Shown: one piece after another, positions 8,115 through 16,307 of the stretch | Layout: every line of letters starts with the position of its first letter | Position numbering within the stretch: position 1 is the stretch's first letter | NCBI RefSeq assembly: GCF_009745985.1 | Contig: NZ_WFIX01000190.1 | Span: 62,001-126,000 of the forward strand | Reading direction: 5' to 3' | Length of the DNA stretch: 64,000 bases | Source: Microbacterium karelineae | GTDB taxonomy: Bacteria; Actinomycetota; Actinomycetes; Actinomycetales; Microbacteriaceae | Translations under genes and position numbers: made by a program | The notes under the pieces: generated by a model | The model's database searches: none | Told to the model about the DNA's origin: nothing | What the model saw: the letters and a program-made list of their open reading frames with translations, nothing else

Positions 8115-9146
8115 TCACGGAATGAGCGACGCGAGGATCTCGCCGACGGGCGCCTCGCGCGCGGCGCGCCACCCGCGGCCGGCCCACAGGTGGAGGCGCT
8201 CGGCATCGCCCGCGGCGGAGGCCGCGGCGCGCAGCGGCCGCGTGAGGTGGTGGATGGCGGGATACCCGATCGGCGCGACGGCATCGTGCGCGGCGACGAA
8301 GTGGTTGACGAGGGCGCGCGCGTACCGGCCCGTGAAGGCGCGGGTCAGCGCCGTCTCGCGGAACCGCGGATCCACCAGCGCCGCGCGGTGCGTCGGCGAT
8401 GTGCCGCTCTCGGTCGCGCGCAGGAGCGCGGTGCCGACCGCGACGGCCTGTGCCCCGGCGGCGAGCGCGGCGGCGACATCGGATGCCGAGGCGACGCCGC
8501 CCGCGGCGACGATCGGCAGCGGCGCATCGACCGCGATCTCGGCGACGAGCGCGGGGAGCGGACGCTCTGCGGGTCGGGCGCCCGCAGCCCAGACGCCGGA
8601 GTGGCCGCCTGCCGCGGCGCCTTGGACGACGAGGAGGTCGATGCCCGCGGCCTCCGCTGCGCGCGCCTCGTCGCGGCTCGTCACCGTCTGCGCTGTGAGG
8701 GCCCCGGCCGCGCGCAGCCGCGCGATGTCGGCGGCATCGGGAAGCCCGAATGTGAAGCTCACGAGGGGGACGGGGTCCACGGCGAGCGCCGAGATCTTCT
8801 CGCCCCACGCGTCATCGTCCTCGGTGACGGGCGCGTCGACGGCGACCCCGAGCCGTTCGGCGTCGCCAGCGAGGGACCGCGCGTATGCGGCGTAGTCATC
8901 GGGCGCGATCGGGTGCACGTTCGGCACGAACAGATTGACGCCGAACACCTCGACGCCCGCGGCGCGCACGGCCGCGATCTCGTCGACCATCGCCTCGGCG
9001 CTCCTGTATCCCGCGGCGAGCTGGGCGACGTGCCCCGCCCGCGCCGCGGCGACGACGAGCTCGGACGTCGTCGGGCCGCCGGCCATGGGCGCCGCCCAGA
9101 CGGCGGCGCGGCCAGCGAGCGGATCCGGGAGCGCGGTGGTGGTCAC
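8115..9146 (-). CDS. nitronate monooxygenase
   Basis: The protein has 343 residues and is a TIM-barrel flavoprotein of the 2-nitropropane dioxygenase family. It oxidises alkyl nitronates with O2 and FMN. Markers are AAPMAGG at the N-terminus, GVNLF, VVQGAAAGGHSG around residues 172-183, PIVAAGGVA (phosphate-binding strand) and AVAVGTALLRA. The start is GTG at 9146, with TAGCGT six bases before it, which suggests leaderless transcription. It appears to be a single-gene unit. Confidence 0.85.
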   Translation of the reverse strand: MTTTALPDPLAGRAAVWAAPMAGGPTTSELVVAAARAGHVAQLAAGYRSAEAMVDEIAAVRAAGVEVFGVNLFVPNVHPIAPDDYAAYARSLAGDAERLGVAVDAPVTEDDDAWGEKISALAVDPVPLVSFTFGLPDAADIARLRAAGALTAQTVTSRDEARAAEAAGIDLLVVQGAAAGGHSGVWAAGARPAERPLPALVAEIAVDAPLPIVAAGGVASASDVAAALAAGAQAVAVGTALLRATESGTSPTHRAALVDPRFRETALTRAFTGRYARALVNHFVAAHDAVAPIGYPAIHHLTRPLRAAASAAGDAERLHLWAGRGWRAAREAPVGEILASLIP

Positions 9147-9320
9147 GGACCCACGCTAACGCGCACGCACCGCGCCCCCGAGCACGTCCGAGTGCCGTTG
9201 CGCCCTTCCGCGCGCCGGGCGGGGCCGAACCGCACTCGGGAACGGCGCCGGACGCGTCAGAGCGCCGAGCGGATCTCGGTATGACCGCCCGTTCGGCACT
9301 CAGCAGCGCTCTCGGCGCCG

Positions 9321-10532
9321 TCAGACGGCGGCGGCGCGCTCGTCCTCCTCGGTGACGACGAGCTGACCGCAGGCCCCGTCGATCTCCTTGCCACGGGTGT
9401 CGCGGATCGTCGTCGGCACGCCCGCGTCATTGAGGATCCGCACGAACTCGTTCTGCGCGGCCTTCGTCGACGCGTCCCACACGGATCCGGGCGTCGGGTT
9501 CAGCGGGATCGGATTGACGTGCACCCATCCGCGCCCGCGAGCGTTGAGCTTGTCCGCGAGGAGGCGCGCGCGCCACGGGTGGTCGTTCATGTCGCGGATG
9601 AGCGCGTACTCGATCGACACGCGGCGCTTCGTCTTGTCGAAGTATGCCCGTGCCGCGTCGAGCACCTCCTCGACCTTCCAGCGCGAATTGACGGGGATCA
9701 TCTCGTCGCGCAGCTCGTCGTCGGGCGCGTGCAGCGAGAGCGCGAACGTGACGGGGATCTCCTCGTCGGTGAGCTTGCGGATCGCGGGTGCGAGGCCGAC
9801 CGTCGAGATCGTGATCCCGCGGGCGCTCATGCCGAGCCCCTGCTTCTTGTCGACCATCGTGCGCACGGCCTGCATGACGCGCTTGTAGTTGGCGAGCGGC
9901 TCGCCCATCCCCATGAAGACGATGTTGCTGACGCGTTCGGCGCTGTTGTCGTCGGCCTTCTTGCCGCCGAGCTCGCCGTTCGCGATGACCTCGTTGGCCC
10001 GCACGACCTGGTCGACGATCTCGGCCGCCGACATGTTGCGGGTCAGGCCGTTCTGGCCCGTCGCGCAGAACGGGCAGTTCATGCCGCAGCCGGCCTGCGA
10101 GCTCACGCACAGCGTGATCCGGCCCGGGTAGCGCATGAGCACCGACTCGACGAGGGCGCCGTCATGAAGCTTCCAGAGGAACTTGATCGTGTCGCCGCCG
10201 TCGGTCTGCAGGCGGCGCACCTCCGTGAGGAGGGTCGGCAGCATGCCGGCGACGAGCTCCTCGCGGCCATCCTTCGGCAGATCCGTCATCTTCTCCGGAT
10301 CGCGCGTGTAGTGCTCGAAGTAGTGCTTCGCGAGCTGCTTGGCGCGGAACCCGGGAAGCCCCAGCTCCTTCGCCTTGGCGACGCGCTCCTCCGGTGTGAG
10401 GTCGGCGAGGTGCACGGGCGGCTGGCCGCGCTTCGGGCTCGCGAACTGCAGAAGCGGACGCCCCTCGGCGTCCTTGCGCTGCTCCCACCCCTCGGCCTTG
10501 GGCTTGACCTGGCGGATCCCCGAACTCGTCAT
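9321..10532 (-). CDS. rlmN: dual-specificity 23S rRNA (A2503)/tRNA (A37) C2-methyltransferase
   Basis: The protein has 403 residues. The radical-SAM cluster motif CGMNCPFC is preceded by CVSSQAG; the C-terminal catalytic cysteine lies in GACGQL near the end. GMGEPLANY and ISTVGL are further RlmN hallmarks. The enzyme methylates C2 of A2503 in 23S rRNA and A37 in some tRNAs. The ATG at 10532 has no ribosome-binding site, but TACCGT lies six bases upstream, suggesting a leaderless mRNA. Upstream lies an unusual run of hairpins. Confidence 0.93.
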   Translation of the reverse strand: MTSSGIRQVKPKAEGWEQRKDAEGRPLLQFASPKRGQPPVHLADLTPEERVAKAKELGLPGFRAKQLAKHYFEHYTRDPEKMTDLPKDGREELVAGMLPTLLTEVRRLQTDGGDTIKFLWKLHDGALVESVLMRYPGRITLCVSSQAGCGMNCPFCATGQNGLTRNMSAAEIVDQVVRANEVIANGELGGKKADDNSAERVSNIVFMGMGEPLANYKRVMQAVRTMVDKKQGLGMSARGITISTVGLAPAIRKLTDEEIPVTFALSLHAPDDELRDEMIPVNSRWKVEEVLDAARAYFDKTKRRVSIEYALIRDMNDHPWRARLLADKLNARGRGWVHVNPIPLNPTPGSVWDASTKAAQNEFVRILNDAGVPTTIRDTRGKEIDGACGQLVVTEEDERAAAV

Positions 10533-10587
10533 GACTACACGGTACGGGAGGCACCCGAGGTCGCGCTGGGCGGCGCCGAGAAGATTT

Positions 10588-10693
10588 CTTGTCCCCCTTT
10601 TGGGGGACAAGGGCACTTCTCCCCATGGTGCGGGGGTTCCGGACCCCCTAGCGTGGAGATGTCCGGCCGGTTCTTGGGGGAGCCCGGCCGGAC
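10588..10693. repeat. three consecutive stem-loops in a divergent intergenic region
   Basis: Hairpin 1 has a perfect 10-base stem and TTTT loop (10588-10597 with 10602-10611). Hairpin 2 has 6 pairs and a 5-base loop (10632-10637 with 10643-10648). Hairpin 3 has a perfect 10-base stem (10661-10670 with 10684-10693) and a G-rich 13-base loop. They fill the space between rlmN (minus) and the LLM gene (plus), where promoters rather than terminators are expected. Hairpin 2 ends just before CTAGCGT, which resembles a -10 box. Role unknown. Confidence 0.65.
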
Positions 10694-10813
10694 CTTCGTA
10701 TTCCGGGGACGGGCACGCGCCCCACGAATCTCGGGCGCTCCTGGGCCGCGGCGATTGTGGGGCCGGGACAACTCATCGTCAGCTGTCGCCAGGTCTCCGG
10801 CACGCTGGTGGTC

Positions 10814-11767
10814 ATGCTCATCGATCTCGGCATCCGCGATGCCGCTCCCGCCGCCGTCCTCGACACCGCCGCCCGCGCCGAGCGGGAGGGGTTCGATGGG
10901 ATCCAGGTCCCCGAGCTGGCCCACGATCCCCTGATCGCGTGCGCCCTCGCCGGATACGCGACGGAGCGGATCCACACGGCGACCTCGATCGCGGTCGCCT
11001 TCGCGCGCACCCCCATGACGGTCGCTCAGGCGGCGAACGACGCGCAGCTCGCGACGAGGGGCCGCTTCGCGCTCGGGCTCGGATCCCAGGTGAAGCCGCA
11101 CATCGAGAAGCGCTTCTCGATGCCGTGGTCGGCGCCGGCGCCCCGCATGCGCGAGTTCATCGCCGCCGTGCGGGCGATCTGGCACTCGTGGGAGACGGGC
11201 GAGCGCCTCAGCGTGCGCGGCGAGCACTACACCCACACGCTCATGACGCCGATGTTCTCGCCCGGCCCGAACCCGTTCGGCGCGCCCGACATCTGGCTCG
11301 CCGCCGTCGGGCCCGCCATGACGAAGCTCGCCGGCGAGGCCGCCGACGGCTTCATCGCACACGCCTTCACGACCCCCGAGTACCTCGCCGAGGTCAGCCT
11401 CCCGGCGCTCGCCGAGGGGCGTGAACGCTCCGGCCGCGAGTCGACGGACGTGATCCTCACGCCGTTCGTCGTGACGGGAGGCGACGAGGCAGAGCGCGCC
11501 ACGAGGGAGAAGGCGGTGCGCTCGCAGATCGCGTTCTACGGATCCACACCGTCCTACCGCGCCGTCCTCGAGCTGCACGGCTGGGAGGACGCCGCCGACG
11601 CGCTGCACGCCGCCAGCCGCCGCGGCGAATGGGACACCATGGGATCGATCATCACGGACGACATGATGGGCGCGTTCGCGACCTTCTGCGAGCCCCACGA
11701 GATGCGCTCCGCCCTCGACGCGCGCTTCGGCGCGGTCGGCACGCGCGCCAGCATCACGCTCGGGTGA
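10814..11767 (+). CDS. F420-dependent LLM-class oxidoreductase (TIGR03617-like)
   Basis: The protein has 317 residues and is a luciferase-like TIM barrel. It has AFARTPMTVAQAANDAQLATRGRFALGLGSQV, split here as AFARTPMT and GRFALGLGSQ, which corresponds to the flavin/F420-binding segment. FGAPDIWLAAVGP and FIAHAFTTP follow. The pattern resembles the TIGR03617 F420-dependent group. ATG 10814 is preceded by CACGCT seven bases upstream with no ribosome-binding site, so the mRNA may be leaderless. Substrate unknown. It is one of five LLM genes in the window. Confidence 0.8.
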   Translation: MLIDLGIRDAAPAAVLDTAARAEREGFDGIQVPELAHDPLIACALAGYATERIHTATSIAVAFARTPMTVAQAANDAQLATRGRFALGLGSQVKPHIEKRFSMPWSAPAPRMREFIAAVRAIWHSWETGERLSVRGEHYTHTLMTPMFSPGPNPFGAPDIWLAAVGPAMTKLAGEAADGFIAHAFTTPEYLAEVSLPALAEGRERSGRESTDVILTPFVVTGGDEAERATREKAVRSQIAFYGSTPSYRAVLELHGWEDAADALHAASRRGEWDTMGSIITDDMMGAFATFCEPHEMRSALDARFGAVGTRASITLG

Positions 11768-11867
11768 CGGCGATCGGCGCCCCGCGCCGGTAGGGTTCTC
11801 CGCAATCGGCCGCGGATCGCGGCGCCGGCGTCGAACCGACGCTCCCCATCGCTACGAGGAGGTCGCC

Positions 11868-13148
11868 GTGACCACGACACCCGAGGTCAGGCCGAAGTGG
11901 AAGCTCATCGGGCCCGGGCTCGTCGTCGCCGCGACGGGCGTCGGATCCGCGGACATGGTCGCGACGCTCGTCGCCGGCTCCAGCTACGGATACATGCTGC
12001 TGTGGGCCATCGTCCTCGGGGTGATCCTCAAGATCATCCTCGTCGAGGGCGCGGGGCGGTACACCGTCGCGACGGGCAGGACGATCTTCGAGGGCTGGCG
12101 GTCTCTCGGCCGCTGGCCCGTCGTCTACTTCGCCCCGTACATCGTCATCTGGGGCTTCATCTACGCGGCGAGCGCCATGAGCTCGACGGCCATGCCGATC
12201 GCCGCGCTCTTCGACGGCGTGCCGATCCTCAGCGAGATCTGGCCGTGGGCGATCCTCACGGGGATCCTCGCGTTCCTGCTCGTCTGGTTCAACAAGTACT
12301 CGGTGTTCGAGAAGATCACGGCGTCGCTCGTCGGGCTCATGTTCGTGACGATCGTGACCCTCGCCGTCATCGCGGCGCCCAACTTCCTCGACACGATCAG
12401 CGGCCTCGTCCCTCTGATCCCCGAGGGCGGGCTGTTCAACACGCTCGCGCTCGCGGGCGGGGTCGGCGGCACGATCACCCTCGCGGCCTACGGGTACTGG
12501 CTGCGCGAGAAGGGCTGGGACAAGCCCCGGTTCCTCAAGGTCATGCGCATCGACAACACGACGGCGTACGTCGTGACGGGCATCTTCGTCATCTCGATGC
12601 TCATCGTCGGCGCCGAGGTCGTGCGCGCCGCCGGCGTCTCGCTCTCGAGCGGCGACGCGGGCCTGCTCGACCTCGACATGGTGCTGCGCGAACGCTACGG
12701 CGACTTCATCGGCGTCTGGTTCCTCGTCGGCTTCTGGGCCGCGGGGCTCTCGTCGGTTCTCGGCGTCTGGCACGGCGTCTCGCTCATGTTCGCCGACTTC
12801 ATGGGCAACGTGACGGGCAGGGGATCCGACCACCCCGACTCACGCAACGGCGGCAAGTGGTTCAAGGTCTACCTGATCTGGCTCACGTTCCCGCCGATGC
12901 TGTTCCTCATGCTCGGCAAGCCGATCCTCCTCGTGCTCATGTACGGGTTCCTCGGATCGCTGTTCATGCCGTTCCTCGCGATCACCCTCCTGCCGCTGCT
13001 CAACACGAACCGCGTGCCGAAGGAGTTCCGCAACCGCTGGTACACGAACGTCGCGCTCGGGCTGACGGCCGTGATCTTCATCGTGCTCGGCGTCTACCAG
13101 GGCTGGAACGCGCTTGCCAGCCCTCTCGGCTGGCCGACGCTCGGGTGA
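11868..13148 (+). CDS. Nramp-like transporter lacking canonical metal-binding motifs
   Basis: The protein has 426 residues and about 11 membrane spans. It aligns by eye with MntH: GPGLVVAATGVGSAD in span 1, AGSSYGYMLLW, and AAGLSS late in the chain. The hallmark DPGN of span 1 is GSAD here (residues 26-29). The MPH of span 6 is absent (GGTITLAAYGYW near residue 200). Canonical Mn/Fe transport is therefore doubtful; a relative with different substrate is likely. GTG start with a strong GAGGAGG site. It converges on the ECF transporter operon with only 11 bases between stops. Confidence 0.8.
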   Translation: MTTTPEVRPKWKLIGPGLVVAATGVGSADMVATLVAGSSYGYMLLWAIVLGVILKIILVEGAGRYTVATGRTIFEGWRSLGRWPVVYFAPYIVIWGFIYAASAMSSTAMPIAALFDGVPILSEIWPWAILTGILAFLLVWFNKYSVFEKITASLVGLMFVTIVTLAVIAAPNFLDTISGLVPLIPEGGLFNTLALAGGVGGTITLAAYGYWLREKGWDKPRFLKVMRIDNTTAYVVTGIFVISMLIVGAEVVRAAGVSLSSGDAGLLDLDMVLRERYGDFIGVWFLVGFWAAGLSSVLGVWHGVSLMFADFMGNVTGRGSDHPDSRNGGKWFKVYLIWLTFPPMLFLMLGKPILLVLMYGFLGSLFMPFLAITLLPLLNTNRVPKEFRNRWYTNVALGLTAVIFIVLGVYQGWNALASPLGWPTLG

Positions 13149-13159
13149 GCTGGGCCGCG

Positions 13160-13945
13160 TCAGAGCGACAGCACGAAGGTCCAGGTGCCGGCCGCGATCG
13201 CCGCGACGGCGGACGCGACCGCGATCACCGCGGCCAGCAGGACGAGGACGCCGTCACGAGGGCGCAGGCGCGACGGGCGGGCCCATGTCCGCCTGCCGGG
13301 CGCGCCGAATCCGCGGGCCTCCATGGCCGTCGAGAGCTTCGTGCCACGCCGGATCGCGAGGACGAACAGGGCGAACGTCTGGCCCGCGATGCGGCGCAGT
13401 CGCCCCGTGTCGGCGACGCCGCGGGCGCGGCGCGCCATCCCGAGTTCCCGCCAATCCTCGATGAGCAGGCCGACCAGCCGCAGGCCCGCGAGTCCGCCGA
13501 GCACGAACCGCGACGGCAGGCGGAGGATCTGCGCGAGCGCGTCCGCGAGGTCGGTCGGATCCGTCGTCGCGAAGAGCACCACGGAGGGAACGGCGATCGC
13601 GAGAACGCGGAGGAAGATCGCGAGGGCGAGGGCGATCGAGCCGTCGCTCACCCGCAGGAGCCCCCACTCGAAGTACGTGGTGCCGCTCTCACGTCCGTAG
13701 AGCGTCGTCGCGATGCACGCGATGAACGCCGAGGCGACGATGGGCCAGAGCCGCAGCCAGAGGTCGCGCAGCGAGAGGCGCGCGAGCGGCAGCGCGGCGA
13801 GCGTGAGCAGGAGAGAGACACCCGCCGAGACGGGGTCGATCGACAGAAGCAGAGTCACGCCGATGAGCAGGGCCGCGAACAGCTTCGCCAGCGCGTTCAC
13901 GGATCCGAGGGGCGAGTGCCGCGCATCGATCGCGACGAGGCTCAT
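13160..13945 (-). CDS. ykoC: ECF transporter transmembrane (T) component, YkoC-like
   Basis: The protein has 261 residues, several membrane spans and the two Ala-Arg-Gly coupling motifs typical of CbiQ/EcfT proteins (ARRARG near residue 178 and MEARGF near residue 213). It transmits ATPase movement to the substrate-binding S component. It overlaps the ATPase gene by 4 bases (ATGA) and is the last gene of the riboswitch-controlled operon, so it serves uptake of a thiamine precursor. Confidence 0.88.
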   Translation of the reverse strand: MSLVAIDARHSPLGSVNALAKLFAALLIGVTLLLSIDPVSAGVSLLLTLAALPLARLSLRDLWLRLWPIVASAFIACIATTLYGRESGTTYFEWGLLRVSDGSIALALAIFLRVLAIAVPSVVLFATTDPTDLADALAQILRLPSRFVLGGLAGLRLVGLLIEDWRELGMARRARGVADTGRLRRIAGQTFALFVLAIRRGTKLSTAMEARGFGAPGRRTWARPSRLRPRDGVLVLLAAVIAVASAVAAIAAGTWTFVLSL

Positions 13946-15414
13946 CGGGGTCCTCCCGCATGCGCGGCGCCGATCGCGAGCACGTCGTCCGCGAGGGCGT
14001 CCACGAGGGGACGATCATGCGTGGCGATGACGAGCGCCGTGCCGTCCGCGCGCACCTCGTCGAGCAGCGCCGCGAGTTCACGCCACGTGCGCGCATCCTG
14101 ACCGTAGGTCGGTTCGTCGAGCACGAGCATGCGCGGCCGCGTCACGAGCGACGCGGCCACCGTGAGGCGGCGCTTCTCGCCCCCCGACAGGGTGAAGGGG
14201 TTGGCGTCGGCGAGCCGGTTGAGGCGCAGTCGCTCGAGCAGGTCGTCGACGACCGGCGCGACGTCCGCTTCGTCACGCCGAAGCGCGCGCGGCCCCACCT
14301 CGAGCTCGGCGCGCACCGAGGCGGCGAGCAGCTGGTGCTCGGGGGACTGGAACAGCATGCCGATGCGCGTCAGGAGCTGCCGCGACGTCCACTCGTGCGG
14401 CGCTCCGCGCGCATCCCCGGCGAGCGCCGCCGACGCGACGAGCTCTCCGGCGGCGGGTGGGAACAGGCCGGCGAGGGTCGACGCGAGCGTCGACTTCCCC
14501 GCGCCGTTCACCCCCACGACCGCGAGAGCGCGGCCCGAGCGCACCTCGAGCGAGATGCCGGACGCCGCGACATGCGGCTGTCGCCTGCCGAACCCGCGCC
14601 GGCCGACCGCCAGGCCATCGGCGTGGAGCAGCCTCTCCGGTGCCCCATGAGGGGTCGTGCGAGCCACGACCGGGACGACGCCGGGAACCCACACCCCGGC
14701 ATCGGTCAGCGCCTGCTCGTGCGCATCGAAGACATCCGTCGGGGATCCGTCGGCGATGGTCCCGCCCCGTGCCCCGACGACGATGACGCGATCGACGTGA
14801 TCGATCCAGAGATCGACGCGATGCTCGACGACGACCAGGGTCGCCCCCGTGGCGGCGACGGCGGCCACGACGGCGTCGCGCACCGACGTCGCCCCCTCGG
14901 GATCGAGGTTCGCGGTCGGCTCGTCGAGGAGGAGCAGGCCGGGTCGCATCGCGAGCATCCCGGCGAGCGCCAGCCGCTGCTTCTGCCCGCCGGAGAGGGC
15001 CGATGTCGGGTGATCGAGAGGCAGGTCGAGGCCGACGGCATCGAGCGCGCGGGGGACGCGGCGCCAGATCTCCTCGCGCGGCACGCCGAGGTTCTCGCAG
15101 GCGAAGGCCACGTCGTCGCCGACGCGGGCGAGGATCACCTGGGCGTCGGGATCCTGCAGGAGGAGCCCGGCCGTGCCCCGCGCATGGGCCGCCGGGCGGC
15201 CGTCGATGAGCAGCTCGCCGGCGGCGTCTCCATCCGCCTCGTCGCCGAGCACGCCGGCGAGGCCACGCAGCAGGGTCGACTTGCCGGATCCGCTCGCGCC
15301 GAGCAGGAGGACCCGCTCGCCCGGCTCGATGTCGAGATCCACCTCGGACGCGGCCCACTCGTCGCGCCCGGCGTGGCGCCAGCCCCAGCCGCGCGCGACG
15401 ACGTGGTTCGTCAC
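13942..15414 (-). CDS. ykoD: ECF transporter double ATPase, YkoD-like
   Basis: The protein has 490 residues with two complete ABC domains in one chain. Domain 1 has GASGSGKST (about residue 38), LSGGQKQRL and LLLDEPTANLD. Domain 2 has GVNGAGKST (about residue 300), LSGGEKRRL and LVLDEPTYGQD. The fused pair replaces separate EcfA1 and EcfA2. The GTG start at 15414 overlaps the stop of the S-component gene (GTGA), and its own stop overlaps the T-component start. The three genes form one translationally coupled operon. Confidence 0.92.
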   Translation of the reverse strand: MTNHVVARGWGWRHAGRDEWAASEVDLDIEPGERVLLLGASGSGKSTLLRGLAGVLGDEADGDAAGELLIDGRPAAHARGTAGLLLQDPDAQVILARVGDDVAFACENLGVPREEIWRRVPRALDAVGLDLPLDHPTSALSGGQKQRLALAGMLAMRPGLLLLDEPTANLDPEGATSVRDAVVAAVAATGATLVVVEHRVDLWIDHVDRVIVVGARGGTIADGSPTDVFDAHEQALTDAGVWVPGVVPVVARTTPHGAPERLLHADGLAVGRRGFGRRQPHVAASGISLEVRSGRALAVVGVNGAGKSTLASTLAGLFPPAAGELVASAALAGDARGAPHEWTSRQLLTRIGMLFQSPEHQLLAASVRAELEVGPRALRRDEADVAPVVDDLLERLRLNRLADANPFTLSGGEKRRLTVAASLVTRPRMLVLDEPTYGQDARTWRELAALLDEVRADGTALVIATHDRPLVDALADDVLAIGAAHAGGPR

Positions 15415-16043
15415 GCGGGGCGGGAGGGCGCCCGCCCGCGGCGCCCCCTGTCCCTCCCCGACGCGAACCGGTCGAGGGCTCCCGTCGCGGCGAGCGCGCG
15501 CGTGATCAGCAGGGAGACGATGCCGGCGAGCACGATGCCCGACACGATCGCCGCGGCGGCGTAGATGATGCGCGCCTCCACCGCGAGCGCGGCGACGGAG
15601 GAGAAGTTCGTGTCGAGCACGGCGACGGCGATCCCGGCGAGAGCGCCGGACGCGAGCGCGCCGAGCAGACGCCAGTTCGCGTAGGCGAGGACGGCGAAGC
15701 CGAGCTCGGCGCCGAGCCCCTGGATGACGCCCCAGATGAGCGTTGTGAAGCCCCACTGCGTGCCGACGAGCATCGAGACGACCGCCGCGATGATCTCGGT
15801 GTAGAGCGCGGCACCGGGCTTGCGGATGACGAGGCCGCCCAGCACGCCGGCGAACAGCCACCCTCCCGCGAGCAGGCCCGAGAGCCCCGGCGTGAACGAG
15901 AGGAGGCTGTCGAGCGCCGGCCATGCCTGGCCCCACAGCCAGAAGACGACGCCGGCGGCGACGCCGATCACGCTCGCCACGACGATGTCGACCACGCGCC
16001 ACCGGCGGCGCGTCGGGTTTCCCTCGGGAACGGATGCAGACAT
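15411..16043 (-). CDS. ykoE: ECF transporter substrate-binding (S) component for thiamine precursor, YkoE-like
   Basis: The protein has 210 residues and about five to six spans, including VVDIVVASVIGVAAGVVFW and GTQWGFTTLIWGVIQGLGAE. Such YkoE proteins bind hydroxymethylpyrimidine or thiamine (family knowledge). The ATG at 16043 is chosen because GGAAGGGAG lies just upstream, directly after the TPP riboswitch. An earlier in-frame ATG at 16070 falls inside the aptamer and is unlikely. Confidence 0.88.
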   Translation of the reverse strand: MSASVPEGNPTRRRWRVVDIVVASVIGVAAGVVFWLWGQAWPALDSLLSFTPGLSGLLAGGWLFAGVLGGLVIRKPGAALYTEIIAAVVSMLVGTQWGFTTLIWGVIQGLGAELGFAVLAYANWRLLGALASGALAGIAVAVLDTNFSSVAALAVEARIIYAAAAIVSGIVLAGIVSLLITRALAATGALDRFASGRDRGRRGRAPSRPA

Positions 16044-16056
16044 GTGCGTTCTCCCT

Positions 16057-16143
16057 TCCTGCGCCGGCATGATCCGGATCAGGTTCGACGGTCGGCGCGG
16101 CGTGCGCCCTCTCAGCCCGGCGTGTCGGACTCCCGTGGTGCTG
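16057..16143 (-). promoter_or_regulatory. TPP (THI-box) riboswitch
   Basis: On the minus strand the region reads ACGGGAGTCC, then GGGCTGAGAGGG, then GACCGTCGAACCTGATCCGG and ATCATGCCGGCGCAGG. These are the conserved segments of the thiamine pyrophosphate aptamer. The 3' end runs directly into the ribosome-binding site GGAAGGGAG of the S-component gene, so control is probably by sequestering that site when TPP is bound. Confidence 0.95.
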
Positions 16144-16307
16144 CGGCATCGGGCGATGCGGCAGCTGAGGTCAGGACCTCAGCGCATGAGTATAGGCACC
16201 GCCGGCCGCCGGGCGCCAGCCGTGCGGGATCACACCGTCATCGGATCGTGAGCAGTTCACGGGCGGATCTGCGGTGATCCCCCGGTCGCATCAAGTAAAT
16301 TGACCGC

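Noticed and set aside
10659-10813. Small open frame starting at ATG 10659 across hairpin 3 into the LLM gene
   Set aside because: No ribosome-binding site fits, the frame is Arg/Pro-rich, and it runs out of frame over the conserved LLM start.
16068-16070. ATG inside the TPP aptamer as start of the S-component gene
   Set aside because: It would place the start within the conserved aptamer core; ATG 16043 has a proper ribosome-binding site.
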